A stretch of 64,000 nucleotides of DNA from Halobacteriales archaeon YIM A00013 (GTDB lineage Archaea > Halobacteriota > Halobacteria > Halobacteriales > Haloarculaceae), in assembly GCA_025041195.1 (NCBI GenBank), contig JAKCFM010000001.1, forward strand, positions 1,860,001 through 1,924,000, read 5' to 3'. The notes below the pieces were generated by a model, which saw only the letters and a program-made list of their open reading frames with translations, did not search any database and was not told the origin of the DNA. Numbering within the stretch: position 1 is the stretch's first letter; the number at the start of each line of letters is the position of its first letter. The translations under genes were made by a program, and so were the position numbers. Shown in pieces: positions 1-9,344 of the stretch.

Positions 1-335
1 AGTCCACAGAGATGCACCCGCCCATCGTGCTCGCGTGCGAACTTGATCGCATCCTGAATCGCCCCATTGGTAGCGAGCGAACCGTCATCGATCGCCCGAT
101 CGATCCGCGTCGAGCTCTGCAGAATCACTCGTCCAGCCCCGATCGTGAGATGGCCGACCTCGCTGTTGCCCATTTGTCCCTCGGGCAGCCCTACCGAATG
201 GCCATCCGTCCGCAGCGTTGTCGAACGAAAGCGTTGCGTGAGCCGATCCATCGTGGGCGTCTGAGCGCCCGCAACCGCATCCCGATCGCTACTCCCGATT
301 CCCCAGCCATCGAGTACGACCAGCGCAGCGTCCAT
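1..335 (-). CDS. gpmI: 2,3-bisphosphoglycerate-independent phosphoglycerate mutase, N-terminal part (window edge)
   Basis: Reading leftward from an ATG at 335, the frame stays open to base 1, so the gene continues outside the window (about 111 residues visible). The translation starts MDAALVVLDGWGIG and contains GLPEGQMGNSEVGHL and then IGAGRVILQSSTRID. These are hallmark blocks of the metal-dependent, cofactor-independent phosphoglycerate mutase (alkaline phosphatase superfamily). The first Asp of VLDGWG is a metal ligand and the Ser of MGNSEVGH is the phosphoserine nucleophile in this family. The enzyme interconverts 3- and 2-phosphoglycerate in glycolysis and gluconeogenesis. It is divergent from nurA, sharing a 97-base promoter region; a possible TATA on this strand lies near 369-380. 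Only the 5' part can be judged. Confidence 0.93.
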   Translation of the reverse strand, partial: MDAALVVLDGWGIGSSDRDAVAGAQTPTMDRLTQRFRSTTLRTDGHSVGLPEGQMGNSEVGHLTIGAGRVILQSSTRIDRAIDDGSLATNGAIQDAIKFAREHDGRVHLCG

Positions 336-432
336 ACCGAACGCTGGCGAGCGATCAGTAACTAGCCTTCGTTTATGACATAGCCGCTCGACACTCGGGG
401 GCTTTTTACCAGCGGCCGGCGATGCCACCACC

Positions 433-1659
433 GTGACACTCGATCCGGTCCATTTCAAGGGAATTACGCAGCTCGCCGATCGGATCCAGCGGGACGCAAG
501 CCTGATGGACTACCGCGATCTCGCCGAAGCGATCTGGACCGAACAGCTCGACCCGCTGGAATGGCAGGGAAACACGCTGCTTGAACCGATTGGCGAGCTG
601 TCGCGTCGCAAGGTGTCGATCGAAGGGATTGCGCTGGCCGACGATCCGTTCGAAACCCGCCATGGACTGGATTCGGGAACGATCAACCCAACGACGTTCA
701 AAAACGGCCTCGTGCTCGACGTTGCCCAGGCCGTGATGAGCGCCATCCCCTCGGATCTCGATCTCCACCGCCGTCGAACCGTGGTGATGACCGTCCACTC
801 GAACGACGCGACGATCGATTTCCATGGTGGCTGGCGACGGCGCGACGACGGATTCATGCGAAAACGCGTGCTCCACACCCCCCGAGTGAGCCGTGGAGAA
901 TCCGCCGTCGTCCACGATCTCGCGCTGTATCTCGCAGAAAGCGAGCACGTCCTCGAACAGGCCGACCGCGTCGAAGAGTTGCTGGTGCTCGACGGACCAA
1001 TCTATCCGCGCGGACTGCTGAACTGGCAGCGCAGCGAAGAGCTACGTCGACTGCTCGACGACAACGAACGGCCACACGACGTGATCGAGAACTACATCCG
1101 GATCGTCGAGCGGTTCGCAGAACGCGACGTTCCACTGGTTGGGTTCGTGAAAACGCCGCTCTCGCGAACGATAACCAGAACCGTGGAAAAACGCCGAGGT
1201 AACGCACCGTGGGTCAACGATGCCGCCTTCTTCTCGCAGCTGTTAGAGCGCGATGACGACGAAGCGCTGACGTTCACCAACTGGTTCCGATCACGCGGCG
1301 GCCAGGATGAGCTGCTATCGGCCGACGGTGACGCCTGTGGCGTCGAACGGCGACGCGACCCGGCGGAGTACGAGGTGACCTACTGCGTGATCTACGATCC
1401 CCGCGACGGGATCGTCTACCGACTCGAAGCGCCGGCCGTCTTTACCCGTGATGAAAGCCGCCGTGAACAGCTCACTCGACAGATTCTCAAAGGCGTGGCC
1501 GTCGAACAGGGGCCGCCACTGGCTGTGGAGAAAGCAGACAGCCTGGCGAAAATCAGCAAAGACGAAACCCGAGCCCTCCAGTCCGCACTCGAACAGACGC
1601 TCGAAGCCGAACGCGACATCAGCTACGACGCCAAACGAACGGAGCGCTGGGGCCTCTGA
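433..1659 (+). CDS. nurA: NurA domain 5'-3' nuclease (HerA partner)
   Basis: The 408-residue protein starts at a GTG, with a T-rich TATA-like element about 27 bases upstream (402-410), so the message is probably leaderless. The segment GLDSGTINPTTFKNGLVLD fits the NurA motif with a metal-binding Asp, and later blocks (DGPIYPRGLL, GFVKTPLSR) fit the NurA RNase H-like fold. NurA with the HerA translocase resects double-strand DNA ends to make 3' overhangs for RadA-dependent recombination. The herA gene follows on the same strand after 60 bases, supporting the pairing. The assignment rests on motifs plus context; haloarchaeal NurA proteins are divergent. Confidence 0.85.
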   Translation: MTLDPVHFKGITQLADRIQRDASLMDYRDLAEAIWTEQLDPLEWQGNTLLEPIGELSRRKVSIEGIALADDPFETRHGLDSGTINPTTFKNGLVLDVAQAVMSAIPSDLDLHRRRTVVMTVHSNDATIDFHGGWRRRDDGFMRKRVLHTPRVSRGESAVVHDLALYLAESEHVLEQADRVEELLVLDGPIYPRGLLNWQRSEELRRLLDDNERPHDVIENYIRIVERFAERDVPLVGFVKTPLSRTITRTVEKRRGNAPWVNDAAFFSQLLERDDDEALTFTNWFRSRGGQDELLSADGDACGVERRRDPAEYEVTYCVIYDPRDGIVYRLEAPAVFTRDESRREQLTRQILKGVAVEQGPPLAVEKADSLAKISKDETRALQSALEQTLEAERDISYDAKRTERWGL

Positions 1660-1719
1660 GAACCCATCAGTTCGGACGAACTGAAAAAGCTGTTAGTAGC
1701 TCCTCCTCCCATACGGCGT

Positions 1720-3477
1720 ATGGAGGAGTTCGAGGACGTCACGGAGGTGACCTTCGACGACGAGTCCCTGAATGAAACGTTCGATGAGCTTTCTGTTTCA
1801 CAGCAGGGACAGGACCACGGTATCGGCATGTTGTCCGCGTCCGAAGGGCTAAAAATCGACGAGGAGCCCGACGACACCTGTTTGCGGGCGTACATCACCG
1901 TCGAGAACCGACAGGACGTTCGTATTGGCACGTATCTGCTCGTTCCGTATCCTGACGAAGAGCGGCTGTTTGCCCGGATCACGGGTTTGGAGTACGCACA
2001 GGAGTTTCGCTCGGACGACGCCAACGAGATTCACGCCAGGCGAGCAATGCGCTCCGAAGAAGTCGACGAGCACGATTACAAGTTCATCGCTACGCTCGAA
2101 CCGGTTGCCGTGTTGTACGAACAGCGCGAGGAGCTCACCCGACGGATGACCGATCGGGTGCCGATGCCCGAAACGATCGTCGAGCGCGCAACGGACACCG
2201 AGGAGATCAAAACGGGGCTGAAAATCCCGGACACTGGCGTGTTTCTCGGCCATCTCGCGGTCGGTGGCCAGAAAGTCAAAACCGCGGCGGAACCGCCAAC
2301 GATCGATTATCGGCTTGATGACTCCGATACGGGTGGCGATCCCCTCGTTTTCCGGCATTCACTGATCGCCGGTGGCACCGGATCGGGGAAAACCCACGCC
2401 GCAAAGAACATTCTCAGGCAGTATTTCGAACGGCGCTATGAGATGCCAGACGGTCGATCGCCACAGCTGGCGCTGGTGCAGTTCGATCCACAGGATGAGT
2501 ACGCACAGCTCCACGACGATAACGACACTCTGCCGGCAGAGGTTGCCCGACAGTACGACCAGGAGAACATCGCTCACGGCGGCCACGACGACACGAAAGC
2601 GTTCATCCCCGTCGTTGGATCGGCCAGCTACGGCGGTGGCCACCACCGCGCCGAACAGGTTCCGTTCACGATCTCGTTCTCGATGGTGCAGTCCAACCCG
2701 TGGCTCATCGCCCGCGGTGGACTCAACGAAAACCAGTATCCCGCACTCATCGATCTGATCAAGCGATTTTTCACCGAGCAACCGGACGGCAGCTACCGGG
2801 CGTTTCGCGAGTTTCTATCCGACGATCTCCGCGAGCGTCTGAGCGACAGCGGGCGGATCCACGAGGCGACGTTCAATGCCGTCCGCAGACGAACCGGCGG
2901 CTTCGGGCCGATCTTCGACCAGGACGCACCACCAATCACCGACCTCGTCGAACAGTTCGTCAGACCCGGTGGCGTCAGCGTTGTCCCAACGTATCACCTC
3001 AACAGCGCACGCGCGAAAGAGACCGTCGTGCTCGCGCTGTCAAATCTTCTCATCAGCCAGAAGCTCTCGAACGACGCCGACTACGAGCGGATCGCACAGA
3101 CGCCGCTTGTTATCGGCATGGACGAGGCACATAACTTCCTCACCGACGCGGACACGCCACAAGCACGAAAGGTGATTCAGTCGTTCACCGAAGCCGCAAA
3201 ACAGGGCCGAAAAGAGCGCCTCGGACTGTTTCTCATCACGCAGGATCCACAGGATATCGCCGATCCGGTGTTCAAACAGATCAACACCACGATCGTCCTC
3301 AATCTCGGCGACGAGGACGCCATCAAGGCCGTCAACATCCCGCGCAGCCTCGAATCGAAAGTTCCGTACATGGAGAAGGGACAGATGGTCGTCTACTCGC
3401 CCGACAACTCAGAGCCAGTCGAAATTATCGGATTGTCTAACTGTGTTACCAGACACGGCCGCGAAAGCACTGAATAG
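1720..3477 (+). CDS. herA: HerA-type bipolar DNA translocase/helicase ATPase
   Basis: A 585-residue FtsK/HerA-superfamily ATPase. The Walker A motif GGTGSGKT is at residues 218-225 and the Walker B (VIGMDEAH) has its acidic pair at about 468-469. A sensor-like segment FLITQDPQDIADP follows. The N-terminal part (to about residue 200) corresponds to the HAS barrel region. The hexamer pumps duplex DNA into the NurA nuclease during end resection. It lies 60 bases after nurA and probably shares its transcript. Residues 1-50 are strongly acidic, as expected for a haloarchaeal protein. No unusual loss of motifs is seen. Confidence 0.93.
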   Translation: MEEFEDVTEVTFDDESLNETFDELSVSQQGQDHGIGMLSASEGLKIDEEPDDTCLRAYITVENRQDVRIGTYLLVPYPDEERLFARITGLEYAQEFRSDDANEIHARRAMRSEEVDEHDYKFIATLEPVAVLYEQREELTRRMTDRVPMPETIVERATDTEEIKTGLKIPDTGVFLGHLAVGGQKVKTAAEPPTIDYRLDDSDTGGDPLVFRHSLIAGGTGSGKTHAAKNILRQYFERRYEMPDGRSPQLALVQFDPQDEYAQLHDDNDTLPAEVARQYDQENIAHGGHDDTKAFIPVVGSASYGGGHHRAEQVPFTISFSMVQSNPWLIARGGLNENQYPALIDLIKRFFTEQPDGSYRAFREFLSDDLRERLSDSGRIHEATFNAVRRRTGGFGPIFDQDAPPITDLVEQFVRPGGVSVVPTYHLNSARAKETVVLALSNLLISQKLSNDADYERIAQTPLVIGMDEAHNFLTDADTPQARKVIQSFTEAAKQGRKERLGLFLITQDPQDIADPVFKQINTTIVLNLGDEDAIKAVNIPRSLESKVPYMEKGQMVVYSPDNSEPVEIIGLSNCVTRHGRESTE

Positions 3478-3557
3478 GCGCGAAATCAGCCACAGTGAAA
3501 CGATCAGCAGTCCGAGCTACCGGTGAATTCTTATCCGGATGCAGACTATCTGTAGAT

Positions 3558-3983
3558 ATGGTGCGGCATGTGCTCATTCCACACGATGGATCCGAACCGG
3601 CAGAGCGTGCACTCACACACGTGACCGAGGCGATGGCTGACGCCAGGGTGACGCTATTATGCGTAATTGATCCGTCTGCGGGCTTTGGTGCTGGTGCCGG
3701 CGCACCCGGCGCAGCAGAGGTGTGGTATCGATCCGAAAAAGAACGCATCGAAGATCGACTGACCGACGCACAGTCGGTGATCGAAGATCGAGGAATGAAC
3801 GCGCGGACAGAGGTGAAGATGGGCCAGCCCGCCCGGACAATCGTTGATCACGTCCACGACACTGACGTCGATCGGGTGGTGATGGGGAGTCACGGCCGAC
3901 GCGGCGTCTCTCGGCTCTTGCTCGGGAGCGTTGCTGAAACGGTCGTTCGTAACTCCCCGGTCCCGGTGACGGTGGTTCCGTGA
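3558..3983 (+). CDS. Universal stress protein UspA family
   Basis: A 141-residue single-domain UspA protein. The internal ATG at 3558 is chosen because MVRHVLIPHDGSEPAERAL is the canonical N-terminus; an upstream in-frame start at 3495 would add 21 residues with no family match. The ATP-binding signature is intact (GSHGRRGVSRLLLGSVAETV, the G-2x-G-9x-G pattern near the C-terminus). Members bind ATP and are induced by stress; the client process here is unknown. It is convergent with the DMT transporter, ending directly next to it. Confidence 0.93.
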   Translation: MVRHVLIPHDGSEPAERALTHVTEAMADARVTLLCVIDPSAGFGAGAGAPGAAEVWYRSEKERIEDRLTDAQSVIEDRGMNARTEVKMGQPARTIVDHVHDTDVDRVVMGSHGRRGVSRLLLGSVAETVVRNSPVPVTVVP

Positions 3984-4922
3984 TCAGTCATCAGCCGGTG
4001 GCTGTGACGTCGACCGGACGTCGGAAATCGCATTCCGGAGTGCCGCTCGCTTGAGAAGAATGAAGCCAATGAGCACGATCGTAAAGCCGAGCACGCCCTG
4101 GAGCGTGATTCGTTCACCGAGCACGAGAAAGCCCGAGATCGCCGCAACAGGCGGTGCAGTGTACGAAACAAGATTGATCTCGATTGGGCCAAGCCGTTCT
4201 AGCAACTCGAAGTAGATCAGAAAGCCGAGCGCTGAGGAGAAAATCGAGAGATAGCCGAGCGCTAGCAGTGCCTCACCCGGGTGAACGATCGAGCGCATTG
4301 ATTCACCGAGCAGGAAACTCAGTCCGTGCATCAACAGCGCACCCCCAACCATCGAGTAGGCCTCCATCGATTCGATCGGCAGCCCGGTATCGGACCGCTG
4401 GGTGAGCACGCTCCCGAGCGAAAACGAGAGCGTTGCGACAAAGATCAAACCGGTAGCGATCACGTCGCTGGCAAGGAGATTCGACGGATCTGGGTTCGTC
4501 AGAACGACCACGCCAATGAGCCCTAACAGCATGCCGAGCCAGCCAATCGGCGAGAGCCGCTCATCCGGGAGGAGGACGCGCGCACAACCGGTGGTCAACA
4601 CCGGATTGAGCGAGACGACGATGGCCGCAGTCGCGCTAGTCACCGCCGGGTCCTGTTCGCCGATGAACAACAGCGCGTGATAGATCGCGATCAGAAACAC
4701 CGACCCAATGGCAATTTGCCCCCACTGCGCTCGTCCTCGTGGAATCGGATCGTCGAGCACGTACCAGGCGTATCCGAGCATAAAGACGCCGGCAATGTCG
4801 TAGCGAAACGCGGCGAACAACACCGGTGGAAACCCAAGTTCGAGCCCAGCTTTGATCGCCATGAACGCAGAGCCCCACACCACTGCGAGAACGCCAAACA
4901 ATCCAAGGGTACGATAGGACAC
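3984..4922 (-). CDS. EamA/DMT-superfamily membrane transporter
   Basis: A 312-residue, highly hydrophobic protein with about ten predicted helices arranged as two EamA repeats. Typical features are VWGSAFMAIKAGL in helix 1, SLNPVLTTGCARVLL closing the first repeat, and YTAPPVAAISGFLVLGERI near the end of the second. The start is a GTG at 4922. This superfamily exports amino acids, purines or other metabolites; the substrate cannot be predicted. It lies between uspA (convergent) and the ABC transporter operon (same strand, 21 bases after that operon's stop) and could be read through from the operon. Confidence 0.88.
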   Translation of the reverse strand: MSYRTLGLFGVLAVVWGSAFMAIKAGLELGFPPVLFAAFRYDIAGVFMLGYAWYVLDDPIPRGRAQWGQIAIGSVFLIAIYHALLFIGEQDPAVTSATAAIVVSLNPVLTTGCARVLLPDERLSPIGWLGMLLGLIGVVVLTNPDPSNLLASDVIATGLIFVATLSFSLGSVLTQRSDTGLPIESMEAYSMVGGALLMHGLSFLLGESMRSIVHPGEALLALGYLSIFSSALGFLIYFELLERLGPIEINLVSYTAPPVAAISGFLVLGERITLQGVLGFTIVLIGFILLKRAALRNAISDVRSTSQPPADD

Positions 4923-4943
4923 GTGGACGCTCAGTGTGCTAAC

Positions 4944-6164
4944 TCACTCACAGTTGTGATCCCGGCAATGGGCGTCAGCGTGCAGATGACAGGACACGTG
5001 GTGTGGTGTCGTGTGCTCGTCTGGAGGAGTGGTTTCACAGACGCTCTCGAACGTCGTATCGAGCCGGTCGAGAGCCGTCGCTCGATCGCCGGCGTTGAGG
5101 GCCTCCGTCGCCGCCTCGATTGCTTGCGTGACCGTCGCTGAACAGCCTGTGCAATCGAATTCGTCCAGGGCAACCGATTCACCGCGTGCGATCTGGCTGC
5201 GGAGTCGAAAGATGGCTCGGTAGGTGGACTGATCGATATCGATATCGGCCGGTGGAATGAGTTTCGGACAGCGGGTGTGGAATCGACAGCCCGACGGTGG
5301 ATCGCTGGGTGATGGGAGCGCTCCCTCAAGATGATCGATCGACCGGTCGCGTTCGTTCGCGCGCGCACGTGGGACGCTCTCAAGCAACGCGCTCGTGTAG
5401 GGGTGCGCCGGCGCGTCGAACACCCGTTCGAGCGGCCCAACTTCGATGAGTTCGCCCAGATACATCACGGCGACACGATCACAGAGCGAGCTGACGACCG
5501 AAAGATCGTGGGTGATGCACAGATACGTCAGTTCCAGTTCGGCCTGGAGCTCGTCGAGCAGCGACAGGATCTGTGCCTGGACGGAGACATCAAGCGCACT
5601 CACTGGCTCATCGAGGACGATAAACGACGGTTCGAGCGCCAAAGCGCGAGCGATCGCCACGCGCTGGCACTGGCCGCCGGAGAGTTCATGGGGATAGCGG
5701 GTGGCCATCGCAGCCGACAGCTCGACCCGATCAAGCAGGTCACGAGCGCGGCTGTGGCGCTCACTCTCAGTTTCAATGTCGTTGACTACGAGCGGTTCGC
5801 AGATGATTTCCTCGACAGTCATTCTCGGATCGAGGCTCGAAAACGGCTCCTGAAAGACGATCGCTGTTTCCTGGCGAAAGCGGCGTCGCTCGGCTGCGCT
5901 CTGAGCAGCGATCGGTTGGCCATCGAACGCCACCGATCCGGCGGTGGGCTCCTGGAGTCCGAGCAGGAGCTGTCCGGTCGTCGATTTTCCACAGCCGGAT
6001 TCGCCCACCAACCCGACGGTCTCTCCGCGCTCAATCGAGAGCGAACAATCATCGACCGCAGTAATCGACGACCCTTCTCGGCCACGAAGCCGATCGAGAA
6101 CGGAGACGCCATCGGTGAATCGCTTTGTGAGCCCTGCTGCCCTGATGAGTGGCTGATCGGTCAC
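4944..6164 (-). CDS. Oligopeptide/nickel-type ABC transporter ATP-binding protein (DppF/OppF-like) with His/Cys-rich tail
   Basis: A 406-residue ABC ATPase. Walker A is GLVGESGCGKSTTG, the signature is ELSGGQCQRVAIARALA and Walker B is FIVLDEPVSALD. The oligopeptide C-terminal domain carries GCRFHTRCPKLI. The GTG start overlaps the preceding ATPase by 4 bases, indicating translational coupling. Unusually, the protein continues past the normal end with a DCTGC motif and then a 25-residue tail (382-406) holding seven His and three Cys. Such tails bind transition metals, so the cargo could be nickel, zinc or a metal chelate rather than peptides; this is inference. It is the last gene of the five-gene operon. 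Confidence 0.9.
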   Translation of the reverse strand: MTDQPLIRAAGLTKRFTDGVSVLDRLRGREGSSITAVDDCSLSIERGETVGLVGESGCGKSTTGQLLLGLQEPTAGSVAFDGQPIAAQSAAERRRFRQETAIVFQEPFSSLDPRMTVEEIICEPLVVNDIETESERHSRARDLLDRVELSAAMATRYPHELSGGQCQRVAIARALALEPSFIVLDEPVSALDVSVQAQILSLLDELQAELELTYLCITHDLSVVSSLCDRVAVMYLGELIEVGPLERVFDAPAHPYTSALLESVPRARANERDRSIDHLEGALPSPSDPPSGCRFHTRCPKLIPPADIDIDQSTYRAIFRLRSQIARGESVALDEFDCTGCSATVTQAIEAATEALNAGDRATALDRLDTTFESVCETTPPDEHTTPHHVSCHLHADAHCRDHNCE

Positions 6165-7336
6165 TGGTGATCACGCTCCATCTCGTGGGCGGCGCCAGGT
6201 TCGAGCGCCCTGTCCGGGTCGAACGCCCGGTCGGTGAGCACACAGCGGGCGCTGTGGCGATCAGTCTCGGCCACCGGGCGTTCTTCGGGATGCGCTCGAC
6301 AGTCGGTCATCGCTTGTGGACAGCGATCCGCGAAATAACAGCCCTCGGGGAGTTCATGGGCATGTAAGCCGGTCATTCGCCCAGAAAGCGACGGGGACGG
6401 TGTCGCAGTGGTGTCGAGATCCGGCACTGCACTGAGCAACCCCTGGGTGTAGGGATGCACCGGCGCGTCGAACAGCCGGTCGATCGGGGCACGTTCGACG
6501 AGTTCACCGGCATACATCACGCCTACGCGGTCGCTGTGATGGGCAACCACGCCGAGATCGTGCGTGATCAGCACGACCGACAGTCCAGTATCGTCCTGAA
6601 TCTCGTTCAGTAACGAGAGAATCTGTGCCTGTATCGTCACGTCGAGTGCTGTTGTCGGCTCATCCGCGAGCAACAGCCGCGGTTTGCCGGCAATTGCCTG
6701 GGCGATCATCGCTCGCTGGAGCATGCCACCGGAGAATTCGGTGGGATGCTGTTCGGCTCGCCTCGCCGGATCGGGAATGCCCACGCGTTCTAGGAGTTCG
6801 ATTGCCCGCTCGCGACTCGATTCGCTCACGAAGCTTCGGGTCGGCAGCAACGAATCACGAATGAGCGAGCCGAGGCCGTACGTCTCCGTTTTTGACCGCG
6901 TCGAACGGGGGCGGGCAGACGCCCGCTGTTGGACTTCGACGGCTTTGGCGATCTGTGAACCGACCGTTGCCGACGGATCGAACGACGACATCGGATCCTG
7001 AAACACCATGGCGATTTCGGTGCCACGGAGCGACCGACGGGCGTTCGCAGGGAGTGTTGTCAGATCGACAAACTCCCCGTCAACGTCGTGTTCGCCCGGC
7101 GTTGCCGCGAGCTCGGGAGTACGGAACCAGAGCGACCCGCCAGTTATCGTGCCGGCCGCTGGGAGCAATCCAGCGATCGAAAGCGCCGTCGCCGACTTTC
7201 CGGAGCCAGATTCCCCAACGAGACCGAACGACTCGCCAGCTTCGACGGTGAACGACACCGACTCGACGGCGTGAACGCGTCCGTCCTCGGTATCAAATCT
7301 GGCGGTGAGATCGCGAGCACGGAGGAGATCGGTCAC
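6161..7336 (-). CDS. Oligopeptide/nickel-type ABC transporter ATP-binding protein (DppD/OppD-like)
   Basis: A 391-residue ABC ATPase with Walker A GLVGESGSGKSATAL, signature EFSGGMLQRAMIAQAIAG, Walker B LLLADEPTTALD, and the C-terminal oligopeptide-type segment CYFADRCPQAMTDCRAHP. A stretch at about residues 130-165 (LRRSTRSKTETYGLGSLIRD-like) is an insertion between Walker A and signature, common in the DppD branch. The GTG start overlaps the permease stop by 4 bases. It pairs with the following ATPase to power the importer. Confidence 0.92.
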   Translation of the reverse strand: MTDLLRARDLTARFDTEDGRVHAVESVSFTVEAGESFGLVGESGSGKSATALSIAGLLPAAGTITGGSLWFRTPELAATPGEHDVDGEFVDLTTLPANARRSLRGTEIAMVFQDPMSSFDPSATVGSQIAKAVEVQQRASARPRSTRSKTETYGLGSLIRDSLLPTRSFVSESSRERAIELLERVGIPDPARRAEQHPTEFSGGMLQRAMIAQAIAGKPRLLLADEPTTALDVTIQAQILSLLNEIQDDTGLSVVLITHDLGVVAHHSDRVGVMYAGELVERAPIDRLFDAPVHPYTQGLLSAVPDLDTTATPSPSLSGRMTGLHAHELPEGCYFADRCPQAMTDCRAHPEERPVAETDRHSARCVLTDRAFDPDRALEPGAAHEMERDHQ

Positions 7337-8355
7337 GGGCCACCACCCCCATCAGCATCGATACCGGGATCAAGCGCATCTCGAAACCAGTCGCCGATGA
7401 GATTGACGGCGAACACGGCGAACACGATCGCAAACCCGGGAATCGTCGTCACCCACCAGGCGGTCGAGAGCAGATCACGGCCTTGACTCACATCGAAGCC
7501 CCACGAGAGCGTCGTCCCGGTAAAGCCCAGAAACGCCAGCGCGCTCTCTAGCAAGATGATGGTTGCGACCTGGATCGTGGCTAGCACGAGAATCGGGGTA
7601 AGCGCGTTGGGGAGCACGTGACGGCGGAGTATGAACCGGTCGCTCGCGCCGACGCTCCGGGCTGCGAGAACGTATGGGGCGTTCGCCAGCCCCATCGCCT
7701 CGCCGCGGGCAATACGAGCCAGCCAGACCCAGTTGACGAGACCAACCACCAGCACGACCGTCCCCGGAAGAACGACGTGTGCGGGCATTGCTGGCGTGAT
7801 CCCGAGGACAACCCACGGATCCGGAATGCGAACTGTGGCGGTGCCAAACAGTCCGACCAGTGCAACCGCCAGCACAAGCGACGGAAACGCAAGCATGACA
7901 TCACCGCTGCGCATCAACGCATCGTCAATCCGGCCGCCGTAGTAGCCAGCGATCAGTCCAGTGGGAACGCCAATGATCGCGGCGACTGTCGTTCCGAGGA
8001 GCCCGACGAGCAACGACGTGCGAGCGCCGTACAGAACGCGAGAGAGCATATCCCGACCGAGTGCATCCGTTCCGAGCGGGTGGGTCCACGTGGCGCTGAT
8101 TGTCGTCGTTTCAGTCACCGTTTTGACCTCACCATCCACAAGCTGTGAGCTGGTCTGTTCGGTTTGCCCGCTGAACCCGATCGGTGGACGAAGCTTCTCG
8201 TCCAGCTGTTGGGTGGTGGGATCATGCGGTGCAAGCAGTGGCGCACAGAGTGCGCCCACGACGAGGAGCCCGAACAGCACGACGCCAAGCTTCGGGAGCA
8301 ACTGTCGACGGAGTGTGCGTCGAAGGGCGCGACGCGTCCGAGGCGTGAACATCAT
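7333..8355 (-). CDS. ABC transporter permease, DppC/OppC-like
   Basis: A 340-residue inner-membrane permease with an N-terminal helix, an extracytoplasmic loop (about residues 60-100) and a five-helix transmembrane domain of the binding-protein-dependent type. LGTDALGRDMLSRVLYGART is the standard DppC opening motif, and ARGEAMGLANAPYVLAARSVGASD matches the EAA loop that contacts the ATPases. The start ATG overlaps the previous gene by 4 bases. It forms a heterodimer with the DppB-like protein. Confidence 0.92.
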   Translation of the reverse strand: MMFTPRTRRALRRTLRRQLLPKLGVVLFGLLVVGALCAPLLAPHDPTTQQLDEKLRPPIGFSGQTEQTSSQLVDGEVKTVTETTTISATWTHPLGTDALGRDMLSRVLYGARTSLLVGLLGTTVAAIIGVPTGLIAGYYGGRIDDALMRSGDVMLAFPSLVLAVALVGLFGTATVRIPDPWVVLGITPAMPAHVVLPGTVVLVVGLVNWVWLARIARGEAMGLANAPYVLAARSVGASDRFILRRHVLPNALTPILVLATIQVATIILLESALAFLGFTGTTLSWGFDVSQGRDLLSTAWWVTTIPGFAIVFAVFAVNLIGDWFRDALDPGIDADGGGGP

Positions 8356-9341
8356 TCCATCGACACCTCCGGATCAAGCCGTGTGTAAATGCCATCGACA
8401 ACGGCGTTGATCACCACGAAGCCGACGCCGATCACGATGAGACAGCCCTGCACGACCATCCAGTCGCGGTCATTGATCGCGTCTATCAGTAACGATCCCA
8501 GTCCGTGCCAGGCGAACACCCGCTCGGTAATCACCGCACCGCCGATCAGCGTGCCGAGCTGGAGCCCAAGCACCGTCACCACTGGGACGAGCGCGTTTCG
8601 GAGCACGTGCTGATAGCGGATCACGACCGGTGGGAGCCCCGAGGAACGAAGCGTCCGCACGTACGATTGGTCGAGCTCCTCGACAACACCACTGCGTGTG
8701 AGCCGCGTGAGGAGTGCGGTGAAATACGTCCCAAGCGTCACCGCCGGCAGTGCCAGATGAGTGAGCCAGCGCCCAGCCAACTGTGGCGCATACAGCACGT
8801 CGATCGCTGAGATCACCTCGCCATTCGCACGCGCCGGTCCACTCACCGGAAACCACCCCATTCCGACGGAAAACACCAGGACCAGCACGAGCCCGAGCCA
8901 GAAGTTCGGCGTGCTGATGCCGACGAGCGAGAAGCTCGTGGCGGCGTAATCGGTTGGCGTGTGTCTGCGTGTCGCGCTCACGACGCCGAGTGGAATCGCG
9001 ATCACAATTGCGACGATCGTTGCTGCAATCGCCAGATCGAGCGTCTGTGGCAACCGACTGGCAAGGAGCTGTCGAACTGACGTGTTGTTCACATAGGAAT
9101 GGCCCAGATCGAGACGGAGCAGATCGCCAAGATAGGTTGCGTACTGCACGTGCAGGGGCTCGTGCAACGACAGTTCTCTGGCGATCTGGGCTTTGAGCTG
9201 TGGACTTGCATCCAGGGGGGCGATCGTCGTCACTACCGAGCCGGGCGTGCTGTATCGCAATAGAAAGACGACGGTAACGATCGCCCAGACGACGACCACC
9301 CCGTGGCCGAACCGCCGGGCGAGAAAGCGACCTGAAACCAT
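8352..9341 (-). CDS. ABC transporter permease, DppB/OppB-like
   Basis: A 329-residue permease with about six helices. The N-terminal FLARRFGHGVVVVWAIVTVVF and the following PGS-containing loop are typical of DppB. The second half shows YVRTLRSSGLPPVVIRYQHV, the EAA-type ATPase-contact loop, and ITERVFAWHGLGSLLIDAI. It starts 3 bases after the solute-binding-protein stop and overlaps the next permease by 4 bases, so the operon is tightly coupled. Confidence 0.92.
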   Translation of the reverse strand: MVSGRFLARRFGHGVVVVWAIVTVVFLLRYSTPGSVVTTIAPLDASPQLKAQIARELSLHEPLHVQYATYLGDLLRLDLGHSYVNNTSVRQLLASRLPQTLDLAIAATIVAIVIAIPLGVVSATRRHTPTDYAATSFSLVGISTPNFWLGLVLVLVFSVGMGWFPVSGPARANGEVISAIDVLYAPQLAGRWLTHLALPAVTLGTYFTALLTRLTRSGVVEELDQSYVRTLRSSGLPPVVIRYQHVLRNALVPVVTVLGLQLGTLIGGAVITERVFAWHGLGSLLIDAINDRDWMVVQGCLIVIGVGFVVINAVVDGIYTRLDPEVSME

Positions 9342-9344
9342 CGA

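Noticed and set aside
433-3477. HerA-NurA pair as an antiphage defence island
   Set aside because: Both proteins look like the ordinary archaeal DNA-repair pair, next to gpmI; no Sir2, DUF4297 or other defence partner is adjacent.
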